Assembly (NCBI GenBank): GCA_002344125.1
Contig: DDTQ01000011.1
Location: 269,696 to 333,695, forward strand
Direction of reading: 5' to 3'
Source: Ignavibacteria bacterium UBA2360
GTDB taxonomy: Bacteria > Bacteroidota > Ignavibacteria > Tepidaquicellales > OLB5
Length of the DNA stretch: 64,000 nt
In this document: positions 27,348 through 34,389 of the stretch, in pieces
Numbering within the stretch: position 1 is the stretch's first letter
Layout of the letters: each line of letters starts with the position of its first letter
Made by a program: the position numbers and the translations under genes
Notes under the pieces: generated by a model
What the model was told of the DNA's origin: nothing
What the model saw: the letters and a program-made list of their open reading frames with translations, nothing else
Databases searched by the model: none

Positions 27348-27595
27348 TTCCAATCCTCTTTATCAAATTCATTTTCAAAATCACCCATTAACAGATCATC
27401 CTGTTCTTTGCCATTATTGGTTAATTTTTTAAAGCTATCTTCCCATCCATCTCTTGGTTTTTGGGGACTTGTGATCATGATTTTTTTATCTTTAACTTTG
27501 ATCTCAACGGTATCTCCAAGATCACACTCTTCAATTACCGATTTCGGGAGCCTGATACCCCTGGAATTTCCAATTTTTATTAATTGTGCTTTCAT
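27341..27595 (-). CDS. mazE: MazE-like antitoxin (AbrB fold)
   Basis: An 84-residue antitoxin with the N-terminal AbrB/MazE fold (AQLIKIGNSRGIRLPKSVIEECDL, then DTVEIKVKDKKIMI). The C-terminal half is acidic and probably unstructured until it binds MazF (EQDDLLMGDFENEFDKEDW). It sits directly upstream of mazF. A 14-base palindrome just before the start is a likely autoregulatory site. Confidence 0.92.
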   Translation of the reverse strand: MKAQLIKIGNSRGIRLPKSVIEECDLGDTVEIKVKDKKIMITSPQKPRDGWEDSFKKLTNNGKEQDDLLMGDFENEFDKEDWKW

Positions 27596-27601
27596 AATTA
27601 C

Positions 27602-27615
27602 AATGTAATTACATT
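27602..27615 (-). promoter_or_regulatory. Candidate MazE operator
   Basis: AATGTAATTACATT is a perfect 14-base palindrome starting six bases upstream of the mazE start codon. Its half-site AATGTAA is the same as in the vapBC operator candidate at 18798-18833. Confidence 0.55.
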
Positions 27616-27668
27616 TTAGAATAAATTCAAGAGGTAAAACAATGAATATTTCTCCTGTTTTACTGTTT

Positions 27669-27707
27669 CCCCCACTCTAAACTGCCTTAGCAGTCAAGAG
27701 AGCGGGG
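27669..27707. repeat. Imperfect hairpin in the gap upstream of mazE
   Basis: Nested pairing CCCC..CTCT..ACTGC (up to 27685) with GCAGT (27690-27694), AGAG (27697-27700) and GGGG (27704-27707). It lies between mazE and the REP copy next to the heptosyltransferase-like gene. Orientation and role are unclear. Confidence 0.55.
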
Positions 27708-27738
27708 CTATTATTATTGCCACGACCTTTAGGTGTGA

Positions 27739-27776
27739 TGTCAGGCTGAAAGTCTTTAGATATTTACCTGACACCA
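27739..27776. repeat. REP-like repeat adjoining the glycosyltransferase stop codon
   Basis: TGTCAGG (27739-27745) pairs with CCTGACA (27767-27773); the inner CTGAAAGTCTTTAGATATT is the same as in copy B beside the RAYT. The conserved flank CACCACTTAA contributes the TTA that serves as the TAA stop of the minus-strand gene at 27778. Confidence 0.8.
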
Positions 27777-27777
27777 C

Positions 27778-28800
27778 TTAAATTATACTTTCCATCATAC
27801 CAACAATCTTCTCAGCGCTCTGGTCAACCATGCATTTAAAATGCCCCAATGGACAGTTATCCCGCCCGTGGTCTGTACAGGGTCTGCACTCAAGTGAATC
27901 AATTTCAGCAATTTGATATTTTGATGTAAGCGGGTAGAAACCGAAGGATATATCTGTTGAACCGTAGATCAATACTATTGGAATCCCGCTGGCGGAACCT
28001 AAATGCTGCGCGGCGGAATCAACAGTTATAAGCGCTTTTGATTGTGTCATCACTTCGTATGACTCCGGCGGGCTCAGCTTTCCGCAAAGATTCATAATTG
28101 ATTCATCATTAAGCTTTGCCTCAAGTTCACTGCAGTATGCTTTATCGGCTTCGCCGCCCACTAAAGCAACATTATAGCCCTTAAACAACAGTATTTTTGC
28201 AATTTCTGCAGCTTTTTCCAACGGAAGCTGTTTTGTGAACCACTTTGAGCACGGCGCAAAACTTATGAGGTTTGATCTATGTGTCAGCAGGTGTCTGACA
28301 TTCTCTTTCTGTTGAATCGAAGGATACAATTCAGGCCTGAGTGAAACTTTTTTCTCATCATACTCAAGTCCGGGAATTTGTTTTACCAGCTCCAGGTTAC
28401 GGTAGATTTCGTGCTTATCTTTAATGTACTTAACTTTGTTGGTAAGCAAAAACGCCAGTGAATTTTCTTCAAATCCGATCCTCACTTTGCTTTCGCTGTA
28501 ATATGTAAGCAGCGCGCTGCGCAAAAACCTGTGCGGCGAAATTACAATATCATATTCCACTTCCCGTATTTCATTCAGCACTTCTATAAATTTATCCAGC
28601 TTATCGCCGCCCTTTTTATCGTATGGTATAACATTGTTTATGGCGGGGTGATTCTGCAGCACACTCTCTGTTGAAGGAATACACAAAAAATCAACCAGCG
28701 CATCTGGCAAATGCGCTTTTATTGACTGCACCATCGGCAACGCAAGTATCACATCACCAAGGAAAGCCGTTTGTATTATCAGTATTTTTTTATTTTTCAA
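27778..28800 (-). CDS. GT9-family glycosyltransferase (heptosyltransferase-like)
   Basis: A 340-residue cytosolic glycosyltransferase of family 9, which adds heptose (or a related sugar) to the LPS inner core. Seen are the N-terminal acceptor-site motif KILIIQTAFLGDVILALP, the ISPHRFLRSALLTYYS segment, and the C-terminal donor-site motif ITVDSAAQHLGSASGIPIVLIYGSTD, followed by a Cys-rich segment (ECRPCTDHGRDNCPLGHFKC). It lies 12 bases downstream of the lipid A acyltransferase-like gene, an LPS-assembly operon. The precise sugar cannot be predicted. Confidence 0.9.
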   Translation of the reverse strand: MKNKKILIIQTAFLGDVILALPMVQSIKAHLPDALVDFLCIPSTESVLQNHPAINNVIPYDKKGGDKLDKFIEVLNEIREVEYDIVISPHRFLRSALLTYYSESKVRIGFEENSLAFLLTNKVKYIKDKHEIYRNLELVKQIPGLEYDEKKVSLRPELYPSIQQKENVRHLLTHRSNLISFAPCSKWFTKQLPLEKAAEIAKILLFKGYNVALVGGEADKAYCSELEAKLNDESIMNLCGKLSPPESYEVMTQSKALITVDSAAQHLGSASGIPIVLIYGSTDISFGFYPLTSKYQIAEIDSLECRPCTDHGRDNCPLGHFKCMVDQSAEKIVGMMESII

Positions 28801-28812
28801 AAATTGTATCGA

Positions 28813-29682
28813 TTACACATTCTTAAACCTCCTGTGGAACCATAGCCAGTGATCGGGTCTGCGCTTAATATATTCAACCAGCAGGTCAGCATGCGCCTGA
28901 GTCAATGCCTTAACGTTATCTTCCGTTGATTCTTTGTACTTTGAAGTATCAATTTCATGCAGCCTTAACGAATACGTTCCGTCTGGATTCCTTGTAGATA
29001 CCCCGAACAATACTTCCGCCCCTGTCTTAATAGCGATACGTGCTGTGCCTTCATAGGTTGGCACTCCTTCAATAAAAAAGTTCACCTTAACATTTTCTTT
29101 TGGGGCGGATTGATCGCCCAGCATTGCAACAATTCCGTTGCTTTTCAGTACTTTCAATATTTCACGCAGTGAATTTTTCATATCTATCATCCTGTTGCCG
29201 CCCGATGTTCTGATGCTGTTTATTCCTTCATTCACTCTTTTGTTGGTTTGTTCTTTAACTATCACGTTAAACGGAATGCTCAGCATTTTACTCACTCCGT
29301 ATGCGGTTAATTCCCAGTTCCCGAAATGAGCGCTTATAAGAATTAGCCCCTTGCCGGAATTCAGTTTCTCGGTTATAAGTTCAATATTCTTGATCTTTAA
29401 AAGTTTGTGTAAACCTTTTATCGAAAATTTCCTGAGATAAAAAAATTCCGCTATTACAGTAAGCACGTTTACATAACATCCTTTTACTATTTCATTTAAC
29501 TCTTTATCGCTTTTATCCGGGAATGCCAGCTTCAAATTGCTTAATGCGGTTTGTTTTCGGATCGGCAGTATATAATAGAAAGCTTTTCCTTTCAGCCCCG
29601 CGGCAAACTGAATGAACCTAAGAGGAAATAAGGGTATCATCACCTTAAGAATTTCAAACAATACGTACAGCAGAAGATTCAT
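28813..29682 (-). CDS. LpxL/HtrB-like lipid A (lysophospholipid) acyltransferase
   Basis: A 289-residue inner-membrane protein with an N-terminal hydrophobic segment (LLLYVLFEILKVMIPLFPL) and the catalytic HxxxxE motif in SAHFGNWELTAYG near residue 115. Downstream are LGDQSAPKENVKVNFF and TARIAIKTGAEVL, typical of the family, and DHWLWFHRRFK at the C-terminus. These enzymes transfer secondary acyl chains to Kdo-lipid A. It is the first gene of a two-gene operon with the GT9 enzyme. Confidence 0.92.
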   Translation of the reverse strand: MNLLLYVLFEILKVMIPLFPLRFIQFAAGLKGKAFYYILPIRKQTALSNLKLAFPDKSDKELNEIVKGCYVNVLTVIAEFFYLRKFSIKGLHKLLKIKNIELITEKLNSGKGLILISAHFGNWELTAYGVSKMLSIPFNVIVKEQTNKRVNEGINSIRTSGGNRMIDMKNSLREILKVLKSNGIVAMLGDQSAPKENVKVNFFIEGVPTYEGTARIAIKTGAEVLFGVSTRNPDGTYSLRLHEIDTSKYKESTEDNVKALTQAHADLLVEYIKRRPDHWLWFHRRFKNV

Positions 29683-29873
29683 TATAAATTACAGGTAAAA
29701 TGTTTCGGTTTTCAACAACAAAACTAACCAAAAATCAAACATATAGCAATTTAATATACCTTTCCTGCAGGTCCTAATTTATTTCTTTGAACTTACATCA
29801 CCGGCTTAATCAAAAAATGACTATAATAACCATTTGCTAATTTGTATATTTGCAGAATATATAATAATATACC

Positions 29874-30833
29874 ATGAAATACAGGCAGCTTGGAAAATAC
29901 GGCATCAGGCTTTCAGCCATTGGGATTGGAAGCTGGCTTACCTACGGCATGTCAATTAACGATAAAACCGCGCTAAATTGCATAAAAACAGCACTTGATA
30001 ACGGAATTATCTTCTTTGATACTGCCGATATCTATAATAAAGGCGAAGCGGAACTTTCACTGGGCCGCATATTTTTTGATGAACTCAAAATTACCCGCGA
30101 AGATGTTGTTATTGCTTCTAAATGCTTCTGGCCAATGTCGCAAAATCCAAACGACCAGGGACTCTCGCGTAAACATGTTTTTGAATCAGTTCATAAGTCA
30201 CTTAAAAGGCTTAAGACTGATTACATCGATCTGTATCAGTGCCACAGGCACGACCCGAACACCCCAATGGAGGAAATTTGCCGCTCTTTCAATGATCTTA
30301 TCCTGCAGGGAAAGCTGCTGTATTGGGGAGTAAGTGAATGGTCAGCCGAAAACATAGATGAAGCGGCAGCGGTATGTGAAAAGTATAATCTGCACAGACC
30401 CGTAAGCAATCAGCCGCAGTACAGTATTATTCGCCCGCAAATAGAAACAAACGGCGTTATGGCAGCCTGCGAAAAATACGGCATGGGTGAAGTTGTGTGG
30501 TCGCCTCTTGCGCAGGGTCTGTTGAGCGGTAAATATTCCGGCGGTAACATTCCCAAAGATTCCCGCGCCGCAAATGACAAAGTAAATCATTTCATAAAAG
30601 ATAGTGTAAGTAATTCTGAACTTCTTACACAGGTCGATAAATTCGCTGAACTTGCCCGCAGCATTAACGCCACACCTGCGCAGCTTGCGCTGGCATGGTG
30701 TCTGCGCAAAGATAATATTACAAGCGCAATAACAAGCGCCTCAAAACCTGAACAGATCATAGAAAACTGCGGCGCGGCTGAAATAGATTTCTCGCCGGCA
30801 CTGGAACAGGCTGTAAAGGAGATATTTTCTTAA
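29874..30833 (+). CDS. Aldo/keto reductase (Kv-beta-like)
   Basis: A 319-residue NAD(P)H-dependent reductase with the AKR (beta/alpha)8 order: RQLGKYGIRLSAIGIGSWLT, the catalytic Asp and Tyr in FFDTADIYNKGEAE, Lys in VIASKCF, His in LYQCHRHDPNTPMEE, then YSIIRPQIE and the cofactor site TSAITSASKPEQIIEN. It resembles the voltage-gated potassium channel beta-subunit branch. The physiological substrate is unknown. Its stop codon is directly followed by the GTG start of the PfkB kinase gene, so the two form an operon. A TATATTTG element lies at 29845-29852. Confidence 0.93.
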   Translation: MKYRQLGKYGIRLSAIGIGSWLTYGMSINDKTALNCIKTALDNGIIFFDTADIYNKGEAELSLGRIFFDELKITREDVVIASKCFWPMSQNPNDQGLSRKHVFESVHKSLKRLKTDYIDLYQCHRHDPNTPMEEICRSFNDLILQGKLLYWGVSEWSAENIDEAAAVCEKYNLHRPVSNQPQYSIIRPQIETNGVMAACEKYGMGEVVWSPLAQGLLSGKYSGGNIPKDSRAANDKVNHFIKDSVSNSELLTQVDKFAELARSINATPAQLALAWCLRKDNITSAITSASKPEQIIENCGAAEIDFSPALEQAVKEIFS

Positions 30834-31787
30834 GTGAAACTTGCTGTTATTGGTGAGCCCTGCATGGATTATATTCACCGGGGAGATGAGACTACCCAAA
30901 AACAATTCGGGGGAATTCTCTATTCACTGGTCTCACTTGCTGTAATATCAAAAAATGCTGCAACTATCTGCCCCGTTATGAATCTTGGTGAAGATGAGTA
31001 CGAAAACGTTACCGGATTCTTAAAAACTATCGGGAATATTGATCTTTCACATATTAAAAAAACTTCACATAAAACCCGTGTTGTAAATCTGTTTTACAAG
31101 GATAAAGACTCGGTACTCAACGTTTCAACAAAGAAAACATACGATAGAGAAGAGAATTCTACTGAACCTACTTTGCCTGTAGAATACGAACAGATAAGCT
31201 ATCTGCTGCCTGAACTGGACGGGATACTTGTAAATCTTGTTTCAGGGGTTGATGTAACTCTAAACTCTTTGCAGGAAATTCGCAAACAATTCAACGGGTA
31301 TATTCACATGGATCTTCATAACCTTGTAATGCAAACCTTCCCTGACGGAACACGCAAACAAATGCCTGTAAAAGAGTGGAAGAGCTGGGTTTCACAGACT
31401 GATACGCTGCAAATGAACGAATCTGAGTTAAATATTCTCACAGGTGATAATGTTACTGAATACGATACAGCAAAAAAAATTCTTTCCGGTGGAAATGTAA
31501 ATGCGCTCGCAGTAACCCGCGGCAGGTCAGGTGTTAGCCTTTTTACAATGCGGAAAAATAACAGTAATACATCCGGCGAACTTGACAAACTTGATGTTCC
31601 ACGGATAGATAGTCCCGATTTTATTGATTCCACAGGCTGCGGCGATGTTTTTGCATCAAGTTTTTTTTACAATAATGCTGAACGAAAACTCGAGGATGTA
31701 CCCGGAGCATTGAATTTTGCAAACAAAATGGCAAGTAAAAACTCTTCGCTGCGCGGAGTTGAAGATCTGCCAAATCTAATGAATTAA
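30834..31787 (+). CDS. PfkB/ribokinase-family carbohydrate kinase
   Basis: A 317-residue sugar or nucleoside kinase. The start is the GTG immediately after the upstream stop. The anion-hole and catalytic motif DSTGCGDVFASSFF near residue 265 matches the PfkB signature (DTxGxGD), and LQMNESELNILTG and ALAVTRGRSGVSLF are the usual strands before it. The N-terminal lid (KLAVIGEPCMDYIHRGD, KQFGGILYSLV) fits the family. The substrate is not predictable; association with an aldo/keto reductase hints at sugar metabolism. Confidence 0.92.
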   Translation: MKLAVIGEPCMDYIHRGDETTQKQFGGILYSLVSLAVISKNAATICPVMNLGEDEYENVTGFLKTIGNIDLSHIKKTSHKTRVVNLFYKDKDSVLNVSTKKTYDREENSTEPTLPVEYEQISYLLPELDGILVNLVSGVDVTLNSLQEIRKQFNGYIHMDLHNLVMQTFPDGTRKQMPVKEWKSWVSQTDTLQMNESELNILTGDNVTEYDTAKKILSGGNVNALAVTRGRSGVSLFTMRKNNSNTSGELDKLDVPRIDSPDFIDSTGCGDVFASSFFYNNAERKLEDVPGALNFANKMASKNSSLRGVEDLPNLMN

Positions 31788-31800
31788 TGAGTATACCTCC

Positions 31801-31862
31801 CCCCTCTCCTTTTCCCAAAGGGACTCCTTTGGAGTAGGAGAGGGGTTGGGGGTGAGGTAAAA
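31801..31862. repeat. Palindromic repeat, family 1, providing the ribosome-binding site of the next gene
   Basis: CCCCTCTCCT (31801-31810) pairs with AGGAGAGGGG (31836-31845), with inner small hairpins, followed by TTGGGGGTGAGGTAAAACA. The GAGGT in this conserved tail lies six bases before the TTG start at 31865 and can serve as its Shine-Dalgarno. Confidence 0.8.
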
Positions 31863-31864
31863 CA

Positions 31865-32770
31865 TTGAACAAACCAAAAAAAATATTAGTTACCGGAGCA
31901 AACGGACTCCTGGGACAAAAAACCGCTGAGCTCTTCAGGCATGAATCTCAACATGAGCTCATTTTAACAGATCTGCATGATAATGCTTTTGAATCACGCG
32001 GCTTTGATTACTTCCCGATGGATATTACAAAGAAAGAAGAAGTCAAAGAAGCTGTTAAAAAATACCTGCCGGATATTGTAATAAATACCGCTGCATTTAC
32101 CAATGTTGATGGCTGTGAAACCGAGCGGGAGCAAAGCTGGCGGGTTAATGTTGACGCAGTGAAACATTTCATAATTGCCTCAAGGATAAATTCATCAAAG
32201 ATAGTCCACATTTCCACTGATTATATCTTTGACGGTAAAGCGGGAAACTACAGCGAAAGCTCAAAGCCTAATCCGCTGAGCTATTACGGCAAAAGTAAGC
32301 TTGCCGCTGAAAACGCGCTGGTAACCAGCGGAATCGATTTCGCTATTGTTCGCACCATGATAATCTACGGTACAGGCAAAAACCTGAGACCTAATTTTGC
32401 CGTATGGCTCATAAACATGCTTTCTGAAAAGAATTCCGTCACAATTGTAGATGACCAGTTCGGTATGCCCACTATTGTAGATGATCTTGGCTGGGCGCTG
32501 GTAAAAATGGTTGACCTCAATAAATCAGGCATCTATAATGTCTGCGGCAGTGAGTATCTAAGCAGATATGAATTTGCGGTAAAACTTGCTGAAATTTTCG
32601 GGTTTAATGAAAACCTCATAAAACCCATTAAAACTACCGATCTCAACCAGGCTGCCGCCAGACCAATGAATTCAAGTTTCATTCTGCTTAAAGCAAAGAC
32701 AGATCTTGACCTGAATCCGCTGAACGTAACAGAAGGCCTGAACCTTCTGAAAGTTCAGCTTGGATTATAA
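31865..32770 (+). CDS. RmlD-like NAD-dependent sugar nucleotide reductase
   Basis: A 301-residue extended SDR protein of the dTDP-4-dehydrorhamnose reductase family. It has the Rossmann motif ILVTGANGLLGQKTAELF, the conserved INTAAFTNVDGCE, the catalytic Thr/Ser region VHISTDYIFDGK and the YxxxK pair in SYYGKSK. RmlD reduces dTDP-4-keto-rhamnose in rhamnose synthesis. No rmlA/B/C neighbours are present, so another nucleotide sugar is possible. It starts with TTG, and its ribosome-binding site lies in a dispersed repeat. It follows the kinase gene after 77 bases. Confidence 0.88.
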   Translation: MNKPKKILVTGANGLLGQKTAELFRHESQHELILTDLHDNAFESRGFDYFPMDITKKEEVKEAVKKYLPDIVINTAAFTNVDGCETEREQSWRVNVDAVKHFIIASRINSSKIVHISTDYIFDGKAGNYSESSKPNPLSYYGKSKLAAENALVTSGIDFAIVRTMIIYGTGKNLRPNFAVWLINMLSEKNSVTIVDDQFGMPTIVDDLGWALVKMVDLNKSGIYNVCGSEYLSRYEFAVKLAEIFGFNENLIKPIKTTDLNQAAARPMNSSFILLKAKTDLDLNPLNVTEGLNLLKVQLGL

Positions 32771-32780
32771 AAAAGTAGTG

Positions 32781-32802
32781 GCACAGACATTCTTGTCTGT
32801 GC
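32781..32802. repeat. Palindromic repeat, family 3
   Basis: GCACAGACA (32781-32789) / TGTCTGTGC (32794-32802) with a 4-base loop. Near-identical copies are at 60235-60256 and 61911-61934. All lie between genes. Confidence 0.85.
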
Positions 32803-32835
32803 TTAATTTGGCTGCGTAAGGTAATAATTTTAACC

Positions 32836-32894
32836 GCGTCAGGTCGTAAGTCCTGACGCCACAAACGAAGTGGCGTCGGGAGTTAACTCCCGAC
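32836..32894. repeat. Two adjacent palindromes upstream of serS
   Basis: GCGTCAGG (32836-32843) / CCTGACGC (32852-32859), and a perfect 20-base palindrome GTCGGGAGTT/AACTCCCGAC at 32875-32894. The GCGTCAGG arm is shared with the REP elements around the RAYT at 26.3-27.8 kb. Confidence 0.85.
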
Positions 32895-32930
32895 ACATAT
32901 TAGGAAACTAATTTTAACTGAATATAAATT

Positions 32931-34193
32931 ATGTTAGATCTAAAATTAATAAGAGAAAATCCCGAACTCATAAAGCAAAAACTTGAAGCCAGAAACATGA
33001 CCACAGAAAGTGTGGATAAAATTCTCGCACTGGATGTACAGCGCAGAGAGTATATTGGCGAAGTTGAAAAACTTAAAGGCCTTCGCAATACTGTTTCCCA
33101 GGAAATCGCGAGAATGAAAAAAGAAGGATCAAATGCCGATGATAAAATTGCTGATATGAAAAAAGTATCAGATGATATTAAGGCTATTGATGATAAACTC
33201 GCTGAGGCTGAAAAAAATATCGGTTACTTACTGATGGATATTCCAAATCTTGCTGAAGATTCTGTTCCACTTGGCAAAACCAGCGACGAGAACGTTCAGT
33301 TCAAAATTTGGGGCGAAAAAGCTTCAGGTGATTTCAAATATCTCGATCATGTTGAGCTTGGCAAAAAGCTCGATATCCTTGATTTTAGTGTTGGCACAAA
33401 AATTTCAGGCAGCGGCTTCCCTTTTTACAAGGGTAAAGGCGCTATTCTTGAGCGCGCGCTGATAAACTTCATGCTTGACACGCACAAAGGCAACGGTTAT
33501 ACTGAAGTCGGCGTTCCTTTTCTGGTAAACCGTGAATCAATGGAAGCTGCCGAAAAGGTTCCAAAGTTTGAGGAAGATATGTACCGCACTGATCCCGATG
33601 ACCTGTTCGCGATCCCAACTGCTGAAGTACCGATTGTAAATATTCACAGGGATGAACTTATGAATACTGGAAGTTTGCCGGTAAAATACTGCGGTTACAC
33701 CGCTTGCTTCCGCAGGGAAGCCGGCAGCTATGGCAAAGATACCAAGGGATTCCTGAGAGTTCACCAGTTCAATAAAGTTGAGCTCATCAACTTCTGCCTG
33801 CCTGAAGAATCCTATGCGCAGATGGAAGAAATGCTCTCCCACGCCTGCGGCATACTCGAAGCATTGAACATACACTACCGCGTAGTGAATGTATGCACGG
33901 GTGATATGGGTTTTGCCGCAAGCAAGCAGTACGATATCGAAGTATGGTCTCCCGCCGAAAACAAATGGCTCGAAGCTTCAAGCGTAAGCAACTGCACTGA
34001 TTTTCAGTCACGCCGCGCTATGATCCGTTTTAAACGCGATAAGAAGACTGAGTATGTACACATACTTAACGGCTCTGGGCTCGCTACATCAAGACTGTAT
34101 GTTTCGCTTATAGAATCAAACCAAACCCCCGAGGGTAAAATTATTATACCAAAGGTACTGCAAAACTATACAGGGTTTGATACAATAGGGTAA
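32931..34193 (+). CDS. serS: Seryl-tRNA synthetase
   Basis: SerRS charges tRNA-Ser (and tRNA-Sec) with serine. The N-terminal coiled-coil tRNA-binding arm (residues about 1-110, MLDLKLIRENPELIKQKLE and a Lys/Glu-rich helical pair) is intact. The class II core has motif 2 in CFRREAGSYGKDTKGFLRVHQF and motif 3 in HILNGSGLATSRLYVSLIE. The full length of 420 residues is normal. The 160-base gap upstream contains three palindromic repeats; a strong terminator follows. Confidence 0.98.
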   Translation: MLDLKLIRENPELIKQKLEARNMTTESVDKILALDVQRREYIGEVEKLKGLRNTVSQEIARMKKEGSNADDKIADMKKVSDDIKAIDDKLAEAEKNIGYLLMDIPNLAEDSVPLGKTSDENVQFKIWGEKASGDFKYLDHVELGKKLDILDFSVGTKISGSGFPFYKGKGAILERALINFMLDTHKGNGYTEVGVPFLVNRESMEAAEKVPKFEEDMYRTDPDDLFAIPTAEVPIVNIHRDELMNTGSLPVKYCGYTACFRREAGSYGKDTKGFLRVHQFNKVELINFCLPEESYAQMEEMLSHACGILEALNIHYRVVNVCTGDMGFAASKQYDIEVWSPAENKWLEASSVSNCTDFQSRRAMIRFKRDKKTEYVHILNGSGLATSRLYVSLIESNQTPEGKIIIPKVLQNYTGFDTIG

Positions 34194-34212
34194 CACCCCG
34201 AATTTCATTCTC

Positions 34213-34241
34213 AGCCTGCCTGGTCATAACCCGGGCAGGCT
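34213..34241 (+). terminator. Intrinsic terminator of serS
   Basis: AGCCTGCC (34213-34220) pairs with GGCAGGCT (34234-34241), extended inward by further pairs, and is followed by TTTTTTG. Confidence 0.92.
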
Positions 34242-34389
34242 TTTTTTGTATTTGAATTAAAGTTTTTAACTAACCGTAATTATTATATTTTATAGGGATT
34301 TAGAGTAATTTCATCACACCATCTTACGTTTCATTTCTGTTAAGAAATTAATATTTTCACCTAAGTATTTATAAATTAATGATATAACC

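Noticed and set aside
27641..27679. Twelve-codon reading frame (MNISPVLLFPPL) with an AGAGGT ribosome-binding site, before a hairpin
   Set aside because: It looks like a leader peptide plus attenuator, but the next gene downstream is on the opposite strand, and the signal matches the tail of repeat family 1.
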